Below the pieces are notes generated by a model that was not told the DNA's origin, did not search any database, and was given only the letters and a program-made list of their open reading frames with translations. Of a stretch of 14,415 nucleotides of DNA, positions 7,207 through 14,415 are shown one piece after another. Origin of the DNA: Clostridia bacterium (GTDB lineage: Bacteria; Bacillota; Clostridia; Oscillospirales; CAG-272). Position 1 is the stretch's first letter. Each line of letters begins with the position of its first letter. The DNA lies in the NCBI GenBank assembly GCA_017416885.1, contig JAFQAM010000352.1, positions 1-14,415 on the forward strand. Direction: 5' to 3'. The translations under genes were made by a program, and so were the position numbers.

Positions 7207-8524
7207 AATAGGCTTTGTATCTCTTGGATGTCCAAAAAACCTGCTTGACACAGAGGTTATGCTTGGACATATTAATAAGGCAGGCTATGATATCACTCCC
7301 GAGCAGGAGGAGGCAGATATTATCGTAATTAATACCTGCGCATTTATTGAGGATGCAAAAAAGGAATCAATTGATAATATTTTAGATATTGCCTGGCTCA
7401 AGGAAAACGGTAATTTAAAGGGAATTATCGTCACAGGATGTCTTGCGGAAAGATACCGTGAGGAGATAATGAAGGAATTTACCGAGGTTGACTGTGTGCT
7501 TGGTACAGGTAGCGTACATAGCATAGTTAAAGCAATCGAGGAGATTGAAAAGGGAAACAAGTATCAGGAATACGGTGACAAAAATACCGTAGAGCTTGGC
7601 GGAGACAGAATTATAACCACAGGCGACGCTTTTGCTTACTTAAAAATCAGCGAGGGCTGTAATAACCGCTGTACATATTGCTCAATTCCAAACATAAGAG
7701 GAAAATTCCGTTCCCGTCCAATTGATGATATTATTAAGGAAGCAAAAGAGCTGACTGAAATGGGTATTAAGGAGCTAATTGTAATCGGTCAGGACACTAC
7801 CGCATACGGTATTGACCTATACGGAAAATACGAATTAGCCACACTCCTACACAGATTAAGCGAGGAAACCGATGTAAAATGGCTCAGAATTTTATATTGC
7901 TATCCCGATAAAATCACACCTGAATTAATAAATGAGTTTAAAACAAACGAAAAGCTCATAAAATATATTGATATTCCTATTCAGCATATATCAAGCAGAA
8001 TTTTAAAGAAAATGAACCGTCGCGGAGACGGTGACCTTGTTCGCAAGGTTATTAAGGAGCTTCGTGAAATTGACAACATTGCTATCCGTTCAACTGCCAT
8101 AGTTGGCTTCCCGGGTGAAACTGAGGAGGAGTTTAATGAGCTTTGTGAGTTTATTAATGAAGCAAAATTTGACCGCTTTGGCGCATTCCCTTATTCAAGG
8201 GAGGAGGATACCCCGGCATATAATTTTGAAAATCAGATTGATGACCAGATAAAGCAGGACAGATATGACATACTAATGAGAGAGCAGTTTTATATATCCG
8301 AAAATCAAGCAAAAAATGAGCTTGGCAAGGTTTACTCAGTAATTTATGAGGGCTACGATCCTATTTTAGGAAAGCATAGAGGCAGAAATTACAAGAATGC
8401 TCCCGACATTGACGGAATGATATTCTTTGATATTAACAAAAAGCACGAAATCGGTGATTTTATAAATGTTAAAATTACAGAATATGATGAAGAATTTTAT
8501 GATTTAATAGGAAAAGAGGTTTGA
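7199..8524 (+). CDS. rimO: ribosomal protein S12 methylthiotransferase RimO
   Basis: Radical-SAM enzyme that adds a methylthio group to the conserved aspartate of ribosomal protein S12, in the cytoplasm. From ATG 7199 it has 441 residues, the family norm. The N-terminal UPF0004 domain starts SRIGFVSLGCPKN and holds the three auxiliary-cluster cysteines Cys11, Cys47 and Cys81. The radical-SAM domain has C-x3-C-x2-C at Cys154, Cys158 and Cys161. The C-terminal TRAM domain covers roughly the last 70 residues. An in-frame GTG at 7193 is possible, but ATG fits the MSRIGFVSLG family start and has AGGTGG just ahead (7191-7196). The gene overlaps recX by 8 bases, which indicates coupling. VSLGCPKN with an LLDTEVMLG continuation points to RimO and not MiaB or MtaB. 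Confidence 0.95.
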   Translation: MSRIGFVSLGCPKNLLDTEVMLGHINKAGYDITPEQEEADIIVINTCAFIEDAKKESIDNILDIAWLKENGNLKGIIVTGCLAERYREEIMKEFTEVDCVLGTGSVHSIVKAIEEIEKGNKYQEYGDKNTVELGGDRIITTGDAFAYLKISEGCNNRCTYCSIPNIRGKFRSRPIDDIIKEAKELTEMGIKELIVIGQDTTAYGIDLYGKYELATLLHRLSEETDVKWLRILYCYPDKITPELINEFKTNEKLIKYIDIPIQHISSRILKKMNRRGDGDLVRKVIKELREIDNIAIRSTAIVGFPGETEEEFNELCEFINEAKFDRFGAFPYSREEDTPAYNFENQIDDQIKQDRYDILMREQFYISENQAKNELGKVYSVIYEGYDPILGKHRGRNYKNAPDIDGMIFFDINKKHEIGDFINVKITEYDEEFYDLIGKEV

Positions 8525-8526
8525 TT

Positions 8527-9114
8527 ATGAAGCTTAACATTCCAAATCAATTAACACTTTTAAGAATGCTTTTAATTCCTGTATTTGTTGCTTGCTATAT
8601 TTATATTGAAAATCCGCTTACAGCGGGAATTGTGGCTGCAATATTATTTGCTGTTGCTTCTCTTACAGATATGCTTGACGGTAAGATTGCAAGAAAATAT
8701 AATTTAGTAACCAATTTCGGTAAGGTTATGGATCCCCTTGCTGATAAGGCTCTTGTATTCGCAGCATTTTTATTACTTTCAGCGAAGGTTGAAAATCTTG
8801 ACGGCATTATGATTTGGGCAACGGTTATAGTATTTATCCGTGAGCTTGGCGTTACATCAATCCGTTTAGCATGCGCAAAAAGTGAGGTTTCACTTGCCGC
8901 AAACTTCTTTGGTAAAGCAAAAACAGTAACTCAAATGGCTTGCATTTTAGTAGTATTAATCGAAAATGCTTTAATTGTATCAGGTACAATTGATTTAGGC
9001 GCATTTAACTATGTTGCATCATTTGTGCTTATAATCGCAATGTCATTTATGACCGTTGCATCGGGAATAAACTATGTTAAGGTTTATATGCCTTATCTAA
9101 ATTCAAATAATTAA
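8527..9114 (+). CDS. pgsA: CDP-diacylglycerol--glycerol-3-phosphate 3-phosphatidyltransferase
   Basis: Integral membrane enzyme that joins CDP-diacylglycerol and glycerol-3-phosphate to make phosphatidylglycerophosphate, the first step to phosphatidylglycerol and cardiolipin. The 195-residue product starts with NIPNQLTLLRM, typical of PgsA. It has the complete CDP-alcohol phosphotransferase motif D51-G52-x2-A55-R56-x8-G65-x3-D69-x3-D73. Several hydrophobic segments follow (around residues 10-27, 32-48, 73-86, 90-105, 122-140 and 150-172). The chosen ATG 8527 has GAGG at 8516-8519. A TTG at 8521 overlapping the rimO stop is less likely. It is the last gene of the recA-recX-rimO-pgsA unit and is followed by a strong terminator. 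The related CDP-alcohol transferases (cardiolipin or phosphatidylserine synthase types) are less likely, given the N-terminus and the rimO neighbour. Confidence 0.93.
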   Translation: MKLNIPNQLTLLRMLLIPVFVACYIYIENPLTAGIVAAILFAVASLTDMLDGKIARKYNLVTNFGKVMDPLADKALVFAAFLLLSAKVENLDGIMIWATVIVFIRELGVTSIRLACAKSEVSLAANFFGKAKTVTQMACILVVLIENALIVSGTIDLGAFNYVASFVLIIAMSFMTVASGINYVKVYMPYLNSNN

Positions 9115-9130
9115 TTTAAATTAAATAAAT

Positions 9131-9164
9131 CAAAAAGAAGTGAACCAAAATTCACTTCTTTTTG
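9131..9164. terminator. bidirectional intrinsic terminator between convergent genes
   Basis: Perfect 14-bp stem (9131-9144 with 9151-9164) with a CCAAAA loop. Each strand reads GAAGTGAA/TTCACTTC followed by T5, so it can stop transcription from pgsA on the + strand and from the convergent 743-residue gene on the - strand. It sits midway in the 63-base gap between the two stop codons. Confidence 0.9.
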
Positions 9165-9177
9165 TTTATGCGTTAAA

Positions 9178-11409
9178 TTAAGATTGAATAATTGTTTTAT
9201 ATTTTAATAAAATATCGTTTTTATATTTATCAACTGTACTGTCAAGACCGTTATTTAGGTAGAAATGATAAATTGGTGAAACAGTATTCAGATACGGAGT
9301 GTCACCAAGCAGTACGGATAATTTATTCATAGACGATGAAATTAAATCTCTTTTGCTTTGGGTGTCGGTTTTTAAAATTATACAGCCAAGAAGTCTATAA
9401 AGATTATCACGCATAAGAGAGTTATACTCGTAATCTATGCTCTCAGGCTTAGAATTAAGCTCGGGCAAAATTCTTGATAGATAGAATATATCGGCGCTTA
9501 CATTTTCTATGTCGCTTTGAGTATAATGCGCCTCGGTTTTAAATTCGGTGGGGAATGTGTCGATAATTAACCGCTTTGCAAGCTTAATTGACGCATTATA
9601 GCCTAAATCCAATGCTATCGCCCCTAAAAGCATATCAAGCGTTTGCTTTAAATATATCTCATTGTCGCCTAAATTATTGATTGATTTAAAGTCAAGTGTT
9701 GTCGAAAAATAGTCGTAAATGTATTTATTATTCACATTTGAAGCGGAAATATATGCTTTTTCAAGACTAATGATTTTGGCTATTTTTATTTTTGCTTCTT
9801 TATCTGTATAGCTATTAAATCTAAATTGAACGGTTTTTGCGTTTTCCGTATAATCATCATAATAAGGATTATAAAAAATCATTTCTGCTACCGCAAAATC
9901 GTAAATAGCGCTACCGAAAAGCTCAAGCATTGGAAATAAATCAGCCTCGATTTTTGTGGCGCTTTTTCCGTCTATAATTGAAGCAACATAATATTCGCTA
10001 TATGAAATTTCGGTGTCCTTTTCACTTAAAATTCTTTTAAGCATATTAAAGCCATTTTGTCTTGATTTTATATCAAGCTGAACAGCTGATTCAATTTCAA
10101 GCTCGCGGTTAAGATAATGAAAAAGCGGATAAAAGCAGGTGTATAATTTCTTATTTAAGCTAAATTGCGCAGCCTTGCTTTTTAAATAATATGCTTTCAG
10201 ATAGGCTCTTTTCCATATAGCATCATATGTAAAAAAGTCGGGGAGTAAAATGGATAGCGCTTGCTTTTCCTCGTTTCTGATTATATATCCAAGTGAGCAA
10301 AAGTCCAAAATATCAAAAACAGTGGGGAATGTGTCTGTTTTTTCGCTTTTTATTAGCTTTTCTGTTATTAAATCCTTATTATTTGGATAAATACAGTCAT
10401 ATAAAAAGCTTTCAAAAATCCTTTTGCCCTCGCTGATTTTTGCGCTTTCGCTTTCAATTTCAAAAAATGGATAGCAAATTTCGTAGCTTGTGCCATTAAA
10501 AATAGCAAAATCCTTGAATTTTTTCTTGAAAATATCAATTTTTGAAAAGCCGATTGAGAGATTATTTTTAATAAGCCTTGATACGCTTTCGTCATTTTTA
10601 AGCTCATTAAAAATATAGTCTATTATTTTTTGCGCTTGAATTTCATCATTATTTTTAGCTACATTATTTAAAAATGCGACAACGGAAAAATCCTTGCTTT
10701 TCCAAAAATCCTTATTATTAAGTAATGCAAGCTGCAAAATGTCATTTACACTATTACCAAAATATTCGGAATAAATATAGTCTGTGCTATTTGATGCGGT
10801 ATTAAAATCGTAGCTATATGTGTCGATAATATAGCTATTTAACTCTATATTAAGCTTGCTTTTCTCTTTTAAATTTAAGTAGCATGCATCGTTAATGCTT
10901 GGTACAATTTGATTGATTACGCTTTTAAGTGGCGCGTACTTACTATCAATTTGATTGTTCTTAATAACCGAATAATAGTAGCTTATATCGTCCTTTAAAA
11001 GCGGATAAATATGAGCGCAGTCCATTTGAACAGGCTTACCGTTTGGTAGCTTTAAATGTCCCCAGGCGTGGTTAAAGCATTTAATTAATTCTGATAAAAT
11101 ATCGCTACAATATTCGCCATTTTCAAACACCTCACAGGCTTTTTTGTAGCTTTTTTCGCCCAAGGCATCAAGTGCAAAATCACATCTAAAAAGTAGGCTT
11201 TTTAATAGTGAAATTTTTATTGCATTTAAAATATCACTGTCGGTGTAATCGTAGCCGTGCTTATATAATGCATCAAATACAAACATGGAAAGACTTTCCT
11301 TGCCGTTTTTTAAAGTCGGTAGCTTTTCCAAAAATGCGCTTTTTTCTTCATTTGTAACAGGAAAAAAGGGCGACCAAGCAAGACCGCTTTTATCTATTTG
11401 ACTTGACAT
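9178..11409 (-). CDS. unrecognised 743-residue cytoplasmic protein
   Basis: No family was recognised. The protein has 743 residues, no signal peptide and no clear membrane segment. It is rich in Tyr, Asn, Lys, Ile, Ser and Phe and reads as mostly helical, with many amphipathic stretches (for example ILNAIKISLLKSLLF near the N-terminus and LYRLLGCIILK near the C-terminus). No nucleotide-binding, nuclease, protease or Cys/His metal motif stands out. A helical-repeat or scaffold protein is possible, but that is speculation. The start is well supported: AAGGAGGTG (11415-11423) stands 5 bases ahead of the ATG, and a near-consensus promoter lies just upstream. The gene is monocistronic, convergent with pgsA across a shared terminator and divergent from the decarboxylase gene. 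Its AT-rich codons differ from the gyrase/recA block, which hints at accessory origin. Confidence 0.85.
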   Translation of the reverse strand: MSSQIDKSGLAWSPFFPVTNEEKSAFLEKLPTLKNGKESLSMFVFDALYKHGYDYTDSDILNAIKISLLKSLLFRCDFALDALGEKSYKKACEVFENGEYCSDILSELIKCFNHAWGHLKLPNGKPVQMDCAHIYPLLKDDISYYYSVIKNNQIDSKYAPLKSVINQIVPSINDACYLNLKEKSKLNIELNSYIIDTYSYDFNTASNSTDYIYSEYFGNSVNDILQLALLNNKDFWKSKDFSVVAFLNNVAKNNDEIQAQKIIDYIFNELKNDESVSRLIKNNLSIGFSKIDIFKKKFKDFAIFNGTSYEICYPFFEIESESAKISEGKRIFESFLYDCIYPNNKDLITEKLIKSEKTDTFPTVFDILDFCSLGYIIRNEEKQALSILLPDFFTYDAIWKRAYLKAYYLKSKAAQFSLNKKLYTCFYPLFHYLNRELEIESAVQLDIKSRQNGFNMLKRILSEKDTEISYSEYYVASIIDGKSATKIEADLFPMLELFGSAIYDFAVAEMIFYNPYYDDYTENAKTVQFRFNSYTDKEAKIKIAKIISLEKAYISASNVNNKYIYDYFSTTLDFKSINNLGDNEIYLKQTLDMLLGAIALDLGYNASIKLAKRLIIDTFPTEFKTEAHYTQSDIENVSADIFYLSRILPELNSKPESIDYEYNSLMRDNLYRLLGCIILKTDTQSKRDLISSSMNKLSVLLGDTPYLNTVSPIYHFYLNNGLDSTVDKYKNDILLKYKTIIQS

Positions 11410-11432
11410 ATTTACACCTCCTTAATGATTTT

Positions 11433-11501
11433 GCATAATTAGTGTATCATTTATTTTGATTTTTGTCAATTAAAATGCAAAAATACGGCTAATAATTATG
11501 C
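11433..11501. promoter_or_regulatory. 9-bp inverted repeat flanking the divergent promoter, possible operator pair
   Basis: GCATAATTA at 11433-11441 is the exact reverse complement of TAATTATGC at 11493-11501. The left arm covers the predicted transcription start and -10 edge of the - strand gene. The right arm lies between the two divergent -35 boxes. AT-rich DNA makes chance pairing easier, so the operator role is only a suggestion. Confidence 0.3.
11441..11469 (-). promoter_or_regulatory. promoter of the 743-residue gene
   Basis: On the - strand a perfect -35 TTGACA (11464-11469) is separated by 17 bases from a -10 TACACT (11441-11446). The expected start near 11434 would give a leader of about 25 bases carrying the strong ribosome site. 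The -10 touches one arm of the GCATAATTA inverted repeat. Confidence 0.8.
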
Positions 11502-11527
11502 GAACTATTTACATATAAAGTAATTAA

Positions 11528-11556
11528 TTGACAATAAAATAAAGCTATGTTATAAT
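11528..11556 (+). promoter_or_regulatory. consensus promoter of the decarboxylase operon
   Basis: Exact sigma-A consensus: -35 TTGACA (11528-11533), a 17-base spacer, and -10 TATAAT (11551-11556). Transcription would start near 11563, leaving a leader of about 177 bases before the ATG at 11740. Such a full-consensus promoter implies strong basal expression unless it is repressed or controlled in the leader. Confidence 0.85.
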
Positions 11557-11669
11557 AATTTTAATAAAAATGAGAAAAATATATTTTTGTATTTTTTGTA
11601 TTCTCTTATATTATTTTTAAAAATTTTAGGCGATTTTGGAAAAAAATAGATTTATGATATTTTAAGTAT

Positions 11670-11687
11670 GGTAAGCTATTGCTAACC
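11670..11687 (+). promoter_or_regulatory. imperfect palindrome in the decarboxylase leader
   Basis: GGTAAGC-TATT-GCTAACC forms paired arms with one A-A mismatch in each half. AACC (11684-11687) can also pair with GGTT at 11693-11696, giving mutually exclusive small hairpins. It lies about 50 bases ahead of the start codon, within the long untranslated leader. It could be an operator or a leader structure. It does not match a T-box or another riboswitch that I can recognise. Confidence 0.35.
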
Positions 11688-11739
11688 AAATAGGTTGCTA
11701 CATTTTTAATACGGTAAAATAATAAAAGGAGAGCAAAAA

Positions 11740-14133
11740 ATGGAATTTAAAAAAACAGTAGAAAAAAATTACAACGATGAATGTACCTCAAAAGTTAATG
11801 CGAACTATATTGGCAATAATCCACCGCTTGCGTCACTGTTTTTAGGTCCACATGCTGAAAATGCTGAATATTGGACAAAATCAATTTCCACAATTTTTAA
11901 TGATTATGTTTATTGGAGAAAAAATTATTATTCCAAGGACGGAAACATAATGACTCCTGAGGACTATAAAAAAGGAAACGATTTTTATACTGAGTTTTCT
12001 ATGCATTTAGAGTCTATGCTTAATGATTTAAAGCAAAGCTTTCCATTTCATTCACCGAGATATATGGGACATATGCTCTCAGAACAATCATTACCTGCAG
12101 TAATGGGATATTTGGCAACTATGCTATATAATCCAAATAATGTTACTGAGGAAGCGGCTCCTGTTACGGTAGAAAAGGAATTGGATTTTGGTAAGCGAAT
12201 TTGCCAAATGATAGGCTATAATTCTATGGGATGGTCACATCTTACATCGGGAGGAAGCGCGGCAAACTTAGAGGCACTTTGGGCAGCAAGACAGTCACAG
12301 CTTTTTCCATTAGTATTAAGAGATATTTGCCAAAAAAACGGATATTACGATTTTTCTATAAAGCTTCCAAATTACAGTGAAACTAAGGAGCTAACTCCTC
12401 TTTGCTCCTGTAGCGACAGACAGCTATTACATCTTCATCCGTCAGAAAGCTTATTTATGCTTAAAAATCTTTCTGATTATTTATATAAGAATAAGCGAAT
12501 CAGCCATTCTGAAATTAAAAAGCTTATTGTAAGGGAATCATCAAAAAGTGAATATAATATTCGTACAATGGGATATGCGAATGTTATGTCAAAATTAAAA
12601 TTAAAGCCTGTTATTTTCGTATCGCAAAGCGCACATTACTCCATTAAGAAAACAGTAAACATTTTAGGATACGGTGAAGCGTCCATAAGACCTATTCCTA
12701 CAACTTATAAGTTCCGCATTGATATAAACGCTCTTGATAAAATGCTTAGAGAAATAAAGGATGATGAATATATAGCAGCAGTAATAGCAGTATTCGGCAC
12801 TACTGAGGAAGGCGCAATCGATCCTGTTCATAGAGTAAAATGGTTAAGAGATTCATTATCAAAAGAAAAAAATATGTCGTTTTGGCTTCATATTGATGCT
12901 GCTTGGGGCGGATATTTTGCTGTTATGAAAAATGAACAGTTACAAGCGCCTCAAAAAAGAGTAAGCAACGATGAAAAAAGCTTTTTTGAAATGGTTGAGC
13001 AGTACATTAAAAAAATAGATGTCAGCGAAACATATGAAATTAGCTATGAGGCAGATTTCCCTAACTATAAAGAAATTTATAAAAAGCCTAAAAAATTAGT
13101 TGCATGGAATGACAGAGAGGTATTTGCATCAATGTTTGCATTATGTGATGCAGACTCAATCACAGTAGATCCTCACAAAATGGGCTATGTTCCTTATCCT
13201 GCTGGCTTAATTGCTTTTAAAAATAAACGAATTGTTTATTTACTCAAGGAGCATGCATCATATATTGGCACTGACAGCAGTAGCTTTAATACAGAGGATT
13301 CAAATGACTTTGATATAAATTTCTATATGAAAAACGACTCATTTAATATTTCTCAAATAGGAGCATATACTCTTGAGGGCTCAAGGCCCGGTGCGGCGGC
13401 TATGGCATGCTGGTTTGCATCTGAAATTATTCCGTTAGATATAAAAAATCACGGCAAAATCATTCGCACTACTGTTCTTAACGCAAAGCGATTTGCTCAA
13501 TATTTACAACAACATTCAAGCTGTACCTTTAGATATATTGACGAAAAGCTTCAAAGACAAAGCAGAAGCATAGATGCTTGCAAAATTCCTTTTAAAATTG
13601 AATTGCTTTACAATAATATTGACACAAATCTTGTTTGCTTCTTTGTTCGTCCATGTAAGTGGACAGGTAATAATAGCGAAGAGGGTAGCCGTTGGAAGAT
13701 GAAACCCGATGATACTTGGACATTAGAGGAAATTAATGAAATAAACAGACAAATTCACGAAAGACTTACAATATCACCAAGCAGAGTGGAAGACCAAAGA
13801 AGAATTAGCATAAATCAAAAGTTTTATGTTGCCGGAACTCGGCTTGATGAAAATAAGTATTCTGCCGAATCAATGAAAGCTACAATGGATAATTTTGGAT
13901 TTAGTATTGATGAATACAAAAATAACGGTATATATGTAATGCGTTCAACCATAATGAATCCGTGGTACTATAAATCTACACAGGTTAAGCAGCATACTGA
14001 CTATTTTATGCAATTTTTAGAGGAGCTTCATTATACAGCAAGGAGAGTTATTGATGCAAGTCTTGATGAGCATATATCAAAAATGTATCCAGGTGTAAAG
14101 TCCTCTAAAAGCAAAAAAACCGCTAAAAAATAA
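11740..14133 (+). CDS. PLP-dependent group II amino-acid decarboxylase, tyrosine decarboxylase-like, enlarged
   Basis: Predicted cytoplasmic pyridoxal-phosphate decarboxylase of 797 residues. The N-terminal LFLGPHAENAEYW and the RYMGHM segment (107-112) resemble enterococcal/lactobacillal tyrosine decarboxylase. Next come SGGSAANLEALW (170-181), the ring-stacking His299 in SAHYS, FGTTEEGAIDP from 352, Asp386 in HIDAAWGGY and the Schiff-base Lys480 in DPHKMGYVPY. EGSRPGAAA (from 546) follows. All expected catalytic residues are present, so an active amine-producing enzyme is likely. An aromatic L-amino acid is the best guess for substrate, but this is not resolved. Family members known to me have about 620 residues; the extra length is spread over Asn176-His299, Asp386-Lys480 and the C-terminal part, with a basic Ser/Lys tail (786-797). 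It has a good ribosome site (AAAGGAGAG, 11725-11733). No amino-acid/amine antiporter is adjacent; a nucleotidyltransferase-like gene follows after 18 bases. Confidence 0.85.
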   Translation: MEFKKTVEKNYNDECTSKVNANYIGNNPPLASLFLGPHAENAEYWTKSISTIFNDYVYWRKNYYSKDGNIMTPEDYKKGNDFYTEFSMHLESMLNDLKQSFPFHSPRYMGHMLSEQSLPAVMGYLATMLYNPNNVTEEAAPVTVEKELDFGKRICQMIGYNSMGWSHLTSGGSAANLEALWAARQSQLFPLVLRDICQKNGYYDFSIKLPNYSETKELTPLCSCSDRQLLHLHPSESLFMLKNLSDYLYKNKRISHSEIKKLIVRESSKSEYNIRTMGYANVMSKLKLKPVIFVSQSAHYSIKKTVNILGYGEASIRPIPTTYKFRIDINALDKMLREIKDDEYIAAVIAVFGTTEEGAIDPVHRVKWLRDSLSKEKNMSFWLHIDAAWGGYFAVMKNEQLQAPQKRVSNDEKSFFEMVEQYIKKIDVSETYEISYEADFPNYKEIYKKPKKLVAWNDREVFASMFALCDADSITVDPHKMGYVPYPAGLIAFKNKRIVYLLKEHASYIGTDSSSFNTEDSNDFDINFYMKNDSFNISQIGAYTLEGSRPGAAAMACWFASEIIPLDIKNHGKIIRTTVLNAKRFAQYLQQHSSCTFRYIDEKLQRQSRSIDACKIPFKIELLYNNIDTNLVCFFVRPCKWTGNNSEEGSRWKMKPDDTWTLEEINEINRQIHERLTISPSRVEDQRRISINQKFYVAGTRLDENKYSAESMKATMDNFGFSIDEYKNNGIYVMRSTIMNPWYYKSTQVKQHTDYFMQFLEELHYTARRVIDASLDEHISKMYPGVKSSKSKKTAKK

Positions 14134-14151
14134 AAAAGGAAGGTGATCCTT

Positions 14152-14415
14152 ATGTCAAAATGCTTTGACACTGCAATGAATATTATAAAAAAATCATACA
14201 CAAATCTTTACGAAAGCGATCCGCATATTATTTCAGTATTTGTTGTGGGCTCTATGGCATCTAAGCAATATACAGAAAGAAAATACAATGACTACGATAT
14301 AAGATGCGTTGTTGATGTGTTTACTCCCGAGACATTTAATAATGTAATGAATGCCATAGATGAATGCATAAAGGAAATAGAAAAGGATCCTTTAATAGGA
14401 ATTGCGTTTAGTGAT
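14152..14415 (+). CDS. nucleotidyltransferase-like protein, 3' partial
   Basis: The first 88 residues of a gene cut by the window edge; the frame is open to the last base. The sequence around residues 29-53 reads VFVVGSMAS and, after a short basic linker, NDYDIRCVV. This G-S-x(n)-D-x-D layout is the nucleotide/metal-binding signature of the polymerase-beta-type nucleotidyltransferase fold, shared by minimal nucleotidyltransferases and by ANT(6)-type aminoglycoside adenylyltransferases. With only the N-terminal third or less visible, the substrate cannot be named. The start ATG has AAGGAAGGTGA just ahead (about 14136-14146) and lies 18 bases after the decarboxylase stop, so both are very likely one operon. 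Confidence 0.65.
   Translation, partial: MSKCFDTAMNIIKKSYTNLYESDPHIISVFVVGSMASKQYTERKYNDYDIRCVVDVFTPETFNNVMNAIDECIKEIEKDPLIGIAFSD

Noticed and set aside
11600..11739. T-box or other known riboswitch in the decarboxylase leader
   Set aside because: No conserved T-box motif (AGGGTGGNACCGCG-like) and no intrinsic terminator ahead of the gene could be found.

Overview
The window looks like a chromosomal segment of a low-GC, anaerobic-type Bacillota, most likely class Clostridia (perhaps an Oscillospirales/Ruminococcaceae-like gut lineage). The evidence is strong AGGAGG-type ribosome sites, consensus TTGACA/TATAAT promoters, a tandem gyrB-gyrA pair with Gram-positive-type proteins, and AT-rich intergenic DNA. 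Genus-level assignment from memory of the protein families is only a guess.

Region 1 (1-9114, + strand) is a housekeeping block. It holds gyrB (5' end cut off by the window), gyrA, a small predicted lipoprotein, recA, recX, rimO and pgsA. GyrB and GyrA form DNA gyrase. RecA and RecX are the recombinase and its modulator. RimO methylthiolates ribosomal protein S12, and PgsA makes phosphatidylglycerophosphate. gyrB-gyrA-lipoprotein are packed as one unit, and recA-recX-rimO-pgsA as a second. The GyrA helix that binds quinolones carries unusual residues at both key positions.

Region 2 (5051-5444) separates the two units and is densely repetitive. It has a hairpin at the end of the lipoprotein gene, then an array of AGCTAAATT direct repeats with a different small hairpin between each pair, closed by an inverted copy. 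After that comes a second element bounded by imperfect inverted repeats built of CAGTTAG/CAGTCAG-like words, ending just ahead of the recA ribosome site.

Region 3 (9115-14415) looks accessory and is visibly more AT-rich. A bidirectional terminator separates pgsA from a convergent, unrecognised 743-residue protein on the - strand. That gene diverges from a 797-residue PLP-dependent decarboxylase related to bacterial tyrosine decarboxylase but enlarged. The two genes have near-perfect promoters facing away from each other, with a 9-bp inverted repeat placed so that one protein could touch both. The decarboxylase is followed after 18 bases by the start of a nucleotidyltransferase-like gene that runs off the window, so the operon continues beyond what can be read. 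This divergent unit and the GyrA substitutions are the parts most worth following up. No tRNA, rRNA, CRISPR array, transposase or phage gene was seen.
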